From Acanthochromis polyacanthus (lineage: Eukaryota; Chordata; Actinopteri; Pomacentridae): a stretch of DNA of 64,000 nucleotides. The position numbers were made by a program, and so were the translations under genes. A model generated the notes under the pieces. It did not search any database, was not told the origin of the DNA, and saw only the letters and a program-made list of their open reading frames with translations. Shown piece after piece: positions 56,901 through 61,862 of this stretch. Every line of letters begins with the position of its first letter. Positions within the stretch are counted from its first letter, which is position 1. The stretch covers positions 39,235,755 to 39,299,754 of the forward strand of contig NC_067118.1 in the NCBI RefSeq assembly GCF_021347895.1. Reading direction: 5' to 3'.

Positions 56901-57008
56901 TTGTCAACAGTTTAACTTTTAACAGCGCCGTTAAATAAAAGTACATTTTCATTATATGTAGCTAAATAAAAAGAAACTGGCCACACACCTTTTCTGTTTC
57001 GCTGCCAT
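30770..57008 (-). CDS. noc2l: NOC2L, nucleolar complex protein 2 homolog (complete, 18 coding exons)
   Basis: The coding exons on the minus strand sum to 2280 nt: 759 aa plus TAA. Human NOC2L is 749 aa. Order along the protein: basic/acidic N-terminus with [32 protein letters not shown]; the Noc2 domain in the middle and C-terminal half ([60 protein letters not shown]); and a Glu/Asp/Ser-rich C-terminal tail ending LELSDDD. In the family, Noc2 pairs with Noc1 on nucleolar pre-60S particles; the vertebrate protein (NIR) also inhibits histone acetylation and p53-dependent transcription. All junctions are in phase. One intron is GC-AG; one donor abuts a microsatellite. Confidence 0.97.
32525..32985. 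repeat. Near-perfect 461-bp palindrome
   Basis: Arms of about 220 bp (32525-32744 and 32767-32985) are inverted copies with few differences, around a 22-bp spacer. Both strands translate to almost the same 60-residue peptide for that reason. The arms contain GAAGAAGCCTCTTGGATGAG and CAAAACTCATCTGACTACTC, and the first of these I recall from fish interspersed repeats. It is probably an inverted pair of a transposon end. Confidence 0.9.
33050..33660 (+). pseudogene. Tc1/mariner-like transposase remnant
   Basis: Short frames match the C-terminal DDE region of Tc1 transposases: [13 protein letters not shown] (family HDNDPKHTAKM) near 33354, and [20 protein letters not shown] near 33427 (family WPSQSPDLNPIEHLW). 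The stretch is broken by stops and frameshifts, so it is inactive. Confidence 0.8.
33738..34161 (-). mobile_element. piggyBac-type MITE, copy 5
   Basis: TTAA at 33738-33741 and 34158-34161. The left end is CCCTCCTGTTGTCC and the right end GCAGGAAGACACGATGG. The central palindrome is largely deleted. Confidence 0.72.
34385..34492 (-). CDS. noc2l: NOC2L exon 17
   Basis: Residues 679-714. Acceptor TCTCAG, donor GTTGGT. It encodes [20 protein letters not shown] and [15 protein letters not shown], an acidic stretch. Confidence 0.88.
34493..36399 (-). other. noc2l: NOC2L intron (1.9 kb, GC-AG)
   Basis: Contains (TG)n at about 34816-34852 and 34916-34980 and (CA)n at about 35129-35158, then a GC-richer unique stretch. 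The frames near 35203-35850 are not convincing. Its donor is GC instead of GT. Confidence 0.7.
34816..35158. repeat. Cluster of (TG)n/(CA)n microsatellites
   Basis: Three dinucleotide tracts; the two TG tracts are about 18 and 32 units, the CA tract about 15. The orientation flips between the second and the third. Confidence 0.9.
36400..36535 (-). CDS. noc2l: NOC2L exon 16, followed by a GC donor
   Basis: Residues 634-678. It encodes [36 protein letters not shown] and GDDAGLKMK (human LEDLNFPEIKRRKM..KQFKDLF). The acceptor is TGAAG. The donor reads AAAG|GCAAGC, the strong consensus form of a GC-AG intron. Only this junction keeps the frame into exon 17. Confidence 0.93.
36781..36894 (-). CDS. 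noc2l: NOC2L exon 15
   Basis: Residues 596-633. Acceptor GTCAG, donor GTAATT. It encodes [20 protein letters not shown] and [18 protein letters not shown], matching human [20 protein letters not shown] and [11 protein letters not shown]. Confidence 0.96.
38335..38384. repeat. (TA)n microsatellite
   Basis: About 25 TA units; able to form cruciforms. Confidence 0.95.
39965..40330 (+). repeat. Dispersed repeat family B, copy 2
   Basis: Starts CCGCCAAGAAACGTGGTGG and runs through GGATGAAATTTTCAGGAAGG, ACGAGGACCAAGTGATTA, GGCAGTGATGCGGCTTATAG and CTGTAACCATGACAAC to CTTGGTGGAACACTGCGCTC. The inverse of 19310-19514. The ends (CGCCAAG..CTTGG) suggest an inverted-repeat-ended element known from many fish genomes. 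Class unassigned. Confidence 0.7.
41169..41242. repeat. (CA)n microsatellite
   Basis: About 37 uninterrupted CA units, abutting the CCTAA-rich element on its right. Confidence 0.95.
41250..41480. mobile_element. MITE-like repeat with telomere-like CCCTAACC motifs
   Basis: Ends are imperfectly inverted: CTATCTTAGTGAGGACATCC at the left and AAAATGTCCCCACTTTGATAG at the right. The middle repeats TTACCCTAACCTTAACCA twice with variation. I recall this as a common fish interspersed repeat. The CCTAA motifs are internal and degenerate, so it is not an interstitial telomere. Confidence 0.6.
41521..41572. repeat. (CA)n microsatellite touching the NOC2L exon 14 donor
   Basis: 26 CA units. On the transcribed strand the intron starts GTGAG and then runs directly into (TG)n, so the 5' splice site and the microsatellite are contiguous. 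Confidence 0.95.
41578..41721 (-). CDS. noc2l: NOC2L exon 14
   Basis: Residues 548-595. Acceptor CTGCAG, donor GTGAGT. It encodes [38 protein letters not shown] and [10 protein letters not shown] (human [28 protein letters not shown]). Confidence 0.97.
41722..42595 (-). other. noc2l: NOC2L intron, no feature seen
   Basis: Unique AT-rich sequence without a recognisable element. Confidence 0.6.
42596..42697 (-). CDS. noc2l: NOC2L exon 13
   Basis: Residues 514-547. Acceptor TTTTAG, donor GTAATG. It encodes [18 protein letters not shown] and [16 protein letters not shown] (human DGLVEQLYDLTLEYLHSQ..CIGFPELVLP). Confidence 0.97.
42890..43028. mobile_element. hAT MITE family C, copy 1, with perfect 8-bp target duplication
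   Basis: Ends TAGGGCTGGCCCGAATA and TATTTGGGTCCAGCCCTA are inverted, flanked by ATACCAAT at 42882-42889 and 43029-43036. Only 139 bp, with the interior mostly deleted compared with copy 2 at 46831-47217. TAGGG ends with an 8-bp duplication are typical of hAT. Confidence 0.9.
43135..44342 (-). mobile_element. DNA transposon remnant with long inverted ends, split by a nested element
   Basis: The left end (about 43135-43265) and right end (about 44200-44342) are inverted relatives. CACTGGGGAACACT pairs with AGTGTTCCCCTGTGT, and both ends carry a CAAATTGCATA block and TTTGAAATCAGC in mirrored order. Between them a minus-strand reading frame survives in two pieces: 44185-43930 ([40 protein letters not shown]) and 43346-43279 ([20 protein letters not shown], then LH). 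These resemble an uncharacterised mobile-element-associated protein family (…EWRLFIDSSKRSLKAVLLH) that I recall from fish and invertebrates. The superfamily is unassigned. Confidence 0.75.
43347..43929 (+). mobile_element. Nested non-autonomous element carrying a RecQ-like helicase fragment
   Basis: Ends TAGCCTAGCCGCGCTAGAC and GTTTAGCATGGCTAGGCTA are inverted. Flanks repeat CAGGACTA (8 bp; a ninth base differs), which is a target duplication inside the host frame's Cys-Ser-Pro codons. A plus-strand frame of about 70 residues at about 43530-43741 contains [19 protein letters not shown] and [17 protein letters not shown], a Walker A motif as in RecQ/DEAD helicases, then a stop. It lacks all later helicase motifs, so it cannot be an active helicase. 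Confidence 0.82.
44366..44806 (+). mobile_element. hAT remnant with BED zinc-finger fragment
   Basis: Ends TTAGATGCACCGCGATTC and GAATCGTGAGGTGCCCAAA are inverted. Near 44570-44655 the plus strand reads [14 protein letters not shown] and [10 protein letters not shown], like the BED finger of hAT transposases (VWKHFGF..CxxC). The rest of the transposase is missing. Confidence 0.68.
45647..45760 (-). CDS. noc2l: NOC2L exon 12
   Basis: Residues 476-513. Acceptor TTATAG, donor GTGAGT. It encodes [20 protein letters not shown] and [18 protein letters not shown], very close to human [20 protein letters not shown]. Confidence 0.98.
45945..46610 (+). repeat. Dispersed repeat family A, copy 2
   Basis: Diverged relative of 8955-9400, with the same order of landmarks. 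It is interrupted by about 150 bp (46330-46485) not present in copy 1. That insertion contains AAGAAGAGAGGTCCGAGGC and its inverted copy GCCTCGGACCTCTCTTCTT (about 46403 and 46461). Confidence 0.6.
46831..47217. mobile_element. hAT MITE family C, copy 2
   Basis: Ends TAGGGCTGACCCAAATAGTG and GACATTCGGGTCCAGCCCTA. Flanks ATTATTAG (46823-46830) and AATATTAG (47218-47225) form an 8-bp duplication with one mismatch. 387 bp; shares ATTCAGGCCCTATTAAAGAC and GATACCGCCGTAGC with copy 1. Confidence 0.88.
48355..48374 (+). repeat. G20 homopolymer
   Basis: Twenty consecutive G, in a G-rich context from 48328. A possible G-quadruplex, and a site where sequencing length errors are likely. Confidence 0.9.
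49070..49181 (-). CDS. noc2l: NOC2L exon 11
   Basis: Residues 438-475. Acceptor TTTCAG, donor GTAAGA. It encodes [18 protein letters not shown] and [20 protein letters not shown] (human KLIPTARFYPLRMHCIRA). Confidence 0.98.
49182..51279 (-). other. noc2l: NOC2L intron (2.1 kb)
   Basis: Half of it is a hAT-like element (49268-50287). The remainder (50288-51279) is unique AT-rich sequence with no feature seen. Confidence 0.7.
49268..50287. mobile_element. hAT-like non-autonomous element with internal minisatellite
   Basis: Left end CAGGGCTGTCAAACTCAT, followed by GGGGGCCACATTCAGCC; right end GGCCCACAGGCCGTATGTTA, then GACAGCAC. The ends are imperfectly inverted. The GGGCTGTCAAACTCAT end is a familiar fish hAT MITE. 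Positions 49640-50085 are a purine-rich minisatellite (GACAAAAACGAGAAACAAAA-type units, with an approx 160-bp block duplicated). No clear target duplication. Confidence 0.7.
51280..51419 (-). CDS. noc2l: NOC2L exon 10
   Basis: Residues 392-437. Acceptor AACAG, donor GTGAGT. It encodes [40 protein letters not shown] and VIIGTI. An upstream GTACTA would also be a GT, but only the GTGAGT site keeps phase with exon 11. Confidence 0.97.
51837..52025 (-). CDS. noc2l: NOC2L exon 9
   Basis: Residues 329-391. Acceptor TTGCAG, donor GTTGGT. It encodes [39 protein letters not shown] and [19 protein letters not shown], then TMKKK: the best-conserved Noc2-domain block. Confidence 0.98.
52141..52856 (-). 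mobile_element. piggyBac-type MITE, copy 6, with nested insertion
   Basis: Ends ACCCTCTTGTTGACTTC and AGGACGACACGAAGG match the family. The flanking TTAA sites have decayed to ATAA and TGAA. The family body is interrupted at about 52533-52792 by an unrelated inverted-repeat element. Without it the length (about 455 bp) is that of the other copies. Confidence 0.75.
52533..52792. mobile_element. MITE with long inverted repeats nested in a piggyBac MITE
   Basis: The left arm begins ATATGAAGAGTTCATTTG, then AACTCCGTTTT and TTGTTTACTTGAGATA. The right arm is the inverse (TATCTCAAGTAAACAATTAA, AAACGGAGTTCTGTTTTGC, AAATGAACTCTTCATAT). The arms are about 85 bp in a 260-bp element. No coding capacity; superfamily not assigned. 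Confidence 0.85.
52955..53068 (-). CDS. noc2l: NOC2L exon 8
   Basis: Residues 291-328. Acceptor TACAG, donor GTGAGC. It encodes [18 protein letters not shown] and [20 protein letters not shown]. Confidence 0.97.
53152..53262 (-). CDS. noc2l: NOC2L exon 7
   Basis: Residues 254-290. Acceptor TGTAG, donor GTAAGT. It encodes [19 protein letters not shown] and [18 protein letters not shown] (human LVSCLSETTVLAAVLRH..FPKQCRMLLK). Confidence 0.97.
53430..53508 (-). CDS. noc2l: NOC2L exon 6
   Basis: Residues 227-253. Acceptor TGTCAG, donor GTTGGT. It encodes [18 protein letters not shown] and MYLSGVVQ (human QPSSSPLWGKLRVDIKAYL). Confidence 0.94.
53619..53709 (-). CDS. noc2l: NOC2L exon 5
   Basis: Residues 197-226. 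Acceptor CTGCAG, donor GTATGA. It encodes [19 protein letters not shown] and [11 protein letters not shown] (human AFNALVTFCIRDLIGCLQK). Confidence 0.95.
53710..55374 (-). other. noc2l: NOC2L intron (1.7 kb), no feature seen
   Basis: AT-rich. The open frame at 54789-55034 has no recognisable homology and no compatible splice context. Confidence 0.6.
55375..55621 (-). CDS. noc2l: NOC2L exon 4
   Basis: Residues 115-196. Acceptor ATGTAG, donor GTAGGT. It encodes EASS, a run of eight Asp, then [39 protein letters not shown] and [19 protein letters not shown] (human LFHEVVQAFRAAVATTRGD). Confidence 0.97.
55701..55884 (-). CDS. noc2l: NOC2L exon 3
   Basis: Residues 53-114. Acceptor TTACAG, donor GTAATC. 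It encodes [39 protein letters not shown] and an acidic [13 protein letters not shown] (human [20 protein letters not shown]). Confidence 0.98.
55999..56136 (-). CDS. noc2l: NOC2L exon 2
   Basis: Residues 7-52. Acceptor CTGTAG, donor GTGAGT. It encodes [30 protein letters not shown] and a lysine-rich [10 protein letters not shown] (human LAELTVDEFLASGFDSESE). Confidence 0.97.
56137..56988 (-). other. noc2l: NOC2L first intron, no feature seen
   Basis: AT-rich unique sequence; no repeat or exon recognised. Confidence 0.6.
56989..57008 (-). CDS. noc2l: NOC2L exon 1 (start codon)
   Basis: Twenty coding bases: MAAKQK and two bases of Arg, then donor GTGTGT. The human protein also starts MAA followed by basic residues (RKRR). 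Chosen because it is the only ATG with a donor in the right phase for exon 2. Confidence 0.9.
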
Positions 57009-57513
57009 GCTGGATTCCAAACGTGACACTATTCCACATTACCCAGAATCCCTCGGTGCAAAACGACGGAATTGGTTTTATGTTTCACGGCTACTGAGCG
57101 AAGTGATGGATTAGCATTTTTTACTGTATAAACGAAAAAAATCACTTTTATTATGACCCGATGCTGAATAAATGTATTAATTTAGCGTTTTACAATAAAT
57201 TAAAGCACAAAAACTGCTCACATGTAACGCATAATTAAATCAGAATAAGAAAACAAGCCGGCGGCGAGGCGTTCACACCACCCTCGAAATTTTCACTGTC
57301 AACGCCGTACGTACAAGAACAAGCAGTGTTTTGATGCTACACGTGAGCTTTAAATTCAATGATCAGCTGCATTCACGGGACACACGGAGCTGGAGACCCC
57401 GGGAGTTTTCCGTTTTCATTTTTTGTCCGTTACTTTACACCACCACAAAGCTGGGCAAGCTCACAAACCGGAGGAAATCACTGCTGTCAAATCGACACCG
57501 ACGACGGCTGGTG
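57009..57513. promoter_or_regulatory. Probable divergent NOC2L/KLHL17 promoter region
   Basis: Lies just upstream of the NOC2L start, with KLHL17 reading away on the other side. TTACCCAGAATCCCTCGG at about 57040 resembles a ZNF143-type site. CAGCTGGAGACCCCGGGAG near 57385 may be within a KLHL17 5' exon, and CTGGTG|GTGAGT at 57514 is a good donor for one. No TATA box is obvious. The TSSs are not visible. Confidence 0.4.
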
Positions 57514-60462
57514 GTGAGTGCTGTCCGGTTTGATTTTTCTGTCAGACTTAGCTAACATTAGCTGTTCTTGCTAGCACACACGGAGACTATTAATTGTGAT
57601 TTAAACAACCGTGACATTTACTTTAGTTAGGCATTAGACTCATAAAGACATTGATATTGCTCTTCGGTAGACGGAAATAACAGCAGGATTTATATGTTAT
57701 TGAATGCTGAGTTCGAGTCAGTGAGTCGGTGGGTGTTTGATTTGTTGTTTGGGTCAACCGAAGTGGAGTATGGTTCAGGTTTTGACCAATCAAAGCACTT
57801 TAGTATGAAGCCCCGCCCTTCGTGGAAGAGCAGACCAATTTATCGAACGCACTTCCGTACTCTGGCTAGACAAAAGCGGACACTTAAGGTCGTGTATGTC
57901 ATGTCTAATGAAAAAGGACCATAAATTGTTACCATCAACTTTGCGCACAAATAAAATAACTTGGAGTGTATTTAATATTCGTCTCTTCTTTCCCGGTGCT
58001 TGAAATTTCAACACCATGAGCAGCGTTGCCACTTCCTCCTCCAGCAGCTACAGCTCCACCTTAAACCGCTGTCAGCTTTCATGCAGGCTTTTTTTTGCAT
58101 TGACGTCAACCACATACAGCACAAAACAGAGGCTTTCTTCATATTTCGTATGTTAGAGTCAGAATGTGGACAGAGAGCCGGGCGATGGTACCAATTTTAA
58201 ACCAATCTGACTGCGACAGCTGTTGATTTACCTGCCGTCACTTCGAGGAAGACACCGTATCCAAGGATAACCGCAACACAGCCACCGGTAAAGAAATTAC
58301 ACATTCATCCATTCTATTGCCGCTGCTGCAGCTGATAGCTGCTCTTATTTAAAATAGATGGAGTGGGGGTTGGGGTTTCCTCTCATCACACCAGGAGCCT
58401 CATATATAAAAAGAAGCATCCTTCTGCCCCAAAACATGTGTGTGTCCACGGAGACTGTGTGTGCACTGCTGTCAAGGAGTTGTGGATGCCAGCCAAGGTT
58501 CTGAACCAGAGAGGAGAGGAGACACAATCCTGGGATGAAGTGCTTTCCTCTGTTAGCTTTCACTGTGCCAATTGTGCTGTCACATCTGTCTCAACCTCCT
58601 GTGTATCCATGTCTCAATTTGCAGCATTGTCTCCTGTTATTCCCTTGGGCAGGAGAACAGATTGTTCCCTCATACAGGGCCATGGCTGGTGTGTTTTTAT
58701 GGTCCATTGTGTTGTGGAAAATGGGACCTGAAGCTAGTCGCCAGGCAGCTGGGATGACATTTGAGATGGTGCTCAGTGGGACAGTGGACACTATGTGTTT
58801 GAAAGAGAGCTTCAGAGCAGATGACAACACTGTGATGATGCACAAATACTCTGTGAATTGTGTGTGTGACTGATGTGAGAAAGTGAACTTCATCAGGATC
58901 AGTAATATGTTGTTTCAGTTTTGAATGTTGTGTTGTCTTGGACTTTAATGTAGTCAATATTCTCCACTGATGAAATTTGTTTTGACAGTCTTAAGCTTGA
59001 GTAATTTCCATATACATCTCTTTGCAGGCATGAAAAATGAATTCAAAATAAAAAATCAAGCATTGCTACAAGAGTGTGGATTTTTTTTTATAACCCTCTA
59101 GTACACGCTCGCTCAAAATTGCAGGCTACGTGTCATGGAATGGTCTTTTTTATCCACTTCGGGATAAAACTAATTTTCATTGTAAAGGCTTTCCTTTGGA
59201 TATTACCTTGCCTTATAAACACTTTTCAAACCTTCTTTTTATTCATTTATTTTTATTTTCTAGTGAAGTTTTTTAAGATAAACTTTAATGACCCCTCACC
59301 TGGGAAATTGATGTTATAGGAGCTAGATACAGATGAGACGTGGAAGAAGCAAGACGAGAAATACCAAAGTACAAAATGTACACATAAATTTGCAAACAAG
59401 AGGAGAAAAATGAACAAATAGACAACAATAAAAATGTAAATGTGTCAGTTTAGCATCAGCGTTGTACATATGTGGATTATTGAGTACATTAAGTAGAACC
59501 ATAAAGTGTTTGTGTGTTGTGTAGCTGTCATGTTTGTCATGTGATGAGTTTGTTTCAGGCCATCCACCGTATAGAATGTAAGTAGTTGTGGAGGTGGGGC
59601 CGCTAAAGAGTAGTTCTTTTGTTGGATCCGCTCCCATATTTAGCGGCCGGCTCGCCTCATGATCAGGGCATCATTCCTGTTAATTAAGCTTATATCGTTG
59701 AGCAGTTGTTCCACACCAGTCAGCCAAAGTTAAAGTTCTGCTAAAGCTCAGAAGCCTGGTTTTCTGCACTTTTCGGCATCAAATTCAGCATTATGTGATT
59801 AAAATTCCTGTCATGTGTTTTTGGCTTCTTCTGATTTAGTTTTGCTTTAAATCATCCCAGCGGTTTCTTAGTGAAACCTAAATATTCATCAGATAACTTC
59901 TAAAACGTTGCATGATGACGGTTATGCAACGTTCTGAAGGGTGTTCATTCGAGAGCAGGGTGAGGGGAGTTCACGGCTAATCTTGGTGCAATTAAAGTGG
60001 CTAGACTGGAGAAACTGCAATCAGAAAAATCAAGACAGTCCAACAGATGAATTTCCTGCAATGATTCAATTCCACATTAACTAAGAATGTTCAGCTTTTG
60101 ACTCTAATTGTCACACTGACGTCTAATCAGTCCTGACACTGACTGTCAGATAATGAGGCCAGCCATCCTACTATGCTTTGTGACTGCAGTCAGATTTCTA
60201 TCGTGCCAGTAGGGCTTCCTGTCATAGCTGACAGGATGGCTGCTATAACTGGAACAATAAATACAATGATTGCTCAGGACGCCTCTCGTAACACCTGCCT
60301 TTTTACAGATAAACTTGGCTCCTAAAACTTTTTTGATGATAAGAGATGATTATGGTCAACACACTGATACTGGTTTTCACTGATGTCAAAATGGTTTTCT
60401 TCACGTTTCAGTTGCCCAGAGCGCGGCCCAGGCACGAGGCCACGACCGCCACATCCGGCACC
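57514..60462 (+). other. Presumed KLHL17 5' intron/leader region
   Basis: Bases before 60463 back to the acceptor at 60409-60411 are exon leader. The frame at 58016 (MSSVATSSSSS..) and the one at 58363 have no supporting homology. Some sequence near 57770-58100 looks like a MITE, but I could not define its ends. Confidence 0.5.
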
Positions 60463-60676
60463 ATGATGGAAGGGGGCATGCAGCTGCTCAACCGTGATGG
60501 CCACAGCATCTCGCATAATTCGAAGCGCCACTACCACGACTCGTTCGTGTCCATGAACAGGATGCGACAGCGTGGTCTGCTGTGTGACATTGTGCTTCAT
60601 GTCTCCAACAAAGAAATCAAGGCGCACAAAGTGGTGCTGGCATCCTGCAGCCCCTACTTCCACGCTATGTTTACCA
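60412..60676 (+). CDS. klhl17: KLHL17 first recognised coding exon (BTB start)
   Basis: Acceptor TTTCAG at 60406-60411, donor GTAAGT at 60677. ATGATGG at 60463 has a good Kozak context (GGCACC before it); 17 codons upstream are also open (LPRARPRHEATTATSGT), reminiscent of the human TRPRQARPAAP. It encodes [38 protein letters not shown] and onward to FHAMFT. Confidence 0.9.
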
Positions 60677-61862
60677 GTAAGTCCTGTCCATCTTGTCCAC
60701 TTTGTCTAATTAAATGTCACACATTCTGCCTGTTTTCATGCCTGAAATCCCCAAAAAATCTGCATCTGGTAATCCTCAGATGTTTTAGGCTCTTAATGTC
60801 TGACTGCACATCATTTTGTTGTGTTGCTTTGAGTTTGATGGCATAAGAACTTGTGTGTGTGTGTGTGTGTGTGCGCGTACAGCGAATGCCACTTCATCCT
60901 TTCAACATCATTGCTTCCTTCCTCTTATTCCTCTCTGGGACACAGGTGGTCAGACGAGGTGTGTGAGTCTCAGATTTCCTCCCAACACTGGATCTTTGTG
61001 AGGGCACAATGTGTCTCTAGACAGTCGATTAACTGGAGACTCAGCTGCCGGACTTCCTCTCGTCTGACCCGGTCACTAATTAGCTCATTTTACCTGAAAA
61101 GATCAGTGGATGTGTTTGAGTCTGATAGCTAACACTAGATGAAACATTTGACCATCAAAACAGAGAACAGCAGGAATCGGGGTGGGCGAGCGTGTATGAA
61201 TTCAGGAATTTCAAAGATCTCACACAGTTAAAACAACTGATTAAATGGACGGCAACAAACGAGCTCTGCTGACATTTGGCAGCGGCGTTGTAAATATTAG
61301 GAGAAGCTGCGTGTCGGGATGACTGAACAGGGAGGCAGAGTTTTATTGGTTCTAACTTGTAGGAAAAATGCTCTCGTTCTGTGTGGTCATGCAGATGAGA
61401 TGTCTGAAAGCAGGCAGACCCACGTGACCCTTCACGACATAGATCCTCAGGCTTTGGAGCAGTTGGTCCAATACGCCTACACAGCAGAGATTGTGGTCGG
61501 AGAAGGCAACGTGCAGGTATAGTGGAAGTTTTTAAGGTCCACAAGCATTACTGTTAAGTTAGACTTGTAATTTGACCCCTATAAAGCACAAAGACTCCAC
61601 AGACTCAGTGCATTTCCACTTGTAACTGCCCTCCTCTTAGACGTTGCTCCCAGCAGCAAGCCTGCTGCAGCTCAATGGGGTGCGGGACGCCTGCTGTAAG
61701 TTCCTCCTCAGCCAGCTGGACCCTTCTAACTGCCTGGGCATCAGAGGCTTCGCTGACACACACTCCTGCAGCGACCTGCTCAAGTCAGCACACAAGTATG
61801 TCCTGCAGCACTTTGTGGAGGTGTCCAAGACAGAGGAGTTCATGCTGCTGCCACTGAAACAG
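60463..61862 (+). CDS. klhl17: KLHL17 (actinfilin), BTB-BACK-Kelch protein, 5' part
   Basis: Three exons in phase: 60412-60676 (ATG at 60463), 61395-61516 and 61641-61862, about 186 codons from that ATG. They give the N-terminal leader, the BTB domain ([58 protein letters not shown]) and the start of BACK ([19 protein letters not shown]). Nearly identical to human KLHL17, which begins with a longer Pro-rich leader. KLHL17 is a substrate adaptor of CUL3 ubiquitin ligase, binds F-actin and acts at neuronal synapses, including turnover of the kainate receptor GluK2. The remaining BACK and six Kelch repeats should lie beyond 64000. The frame is open upstream of the ATG to the acceptor, so translation could start in an earlier exon. 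Confidence 0.95.
60677..61394 (+). other. klhl17: KLHL17 intron
   Basis: A (TG)n tract near 60852-60872; otherwise unique. No exon. Confidence 0.75.
61395..61516 (+). CDS. klhl17: KLHL17 coding exon 2 (BTB end)
   Basis: Acceptor ATGCAG, donor GTATAG. It encodes [19 protein letters not shown] and [20 protein letters not shown], then VQ. Confidence 0.97.
61641..61862 (+). CDS. klhl17: KLHL17 coding exon 3 (BACK start)
   Basis: Acceptor CTCTTAG, donor GTAGGG. 74 codons: [58 protein letters not shown], then [16 protein letters not shown]. Essentially the human sequence. Confidence 0.98.

Noticed and set aside
58016..58160. Ser-rich frame MSSVATSSSSS, as a possible first KLHL17 coding exon
   Set aside because: It ends in a stop without a usable donor, does not resemble the KLHL17 N-terminus, and the surroundings look transposon-derived.
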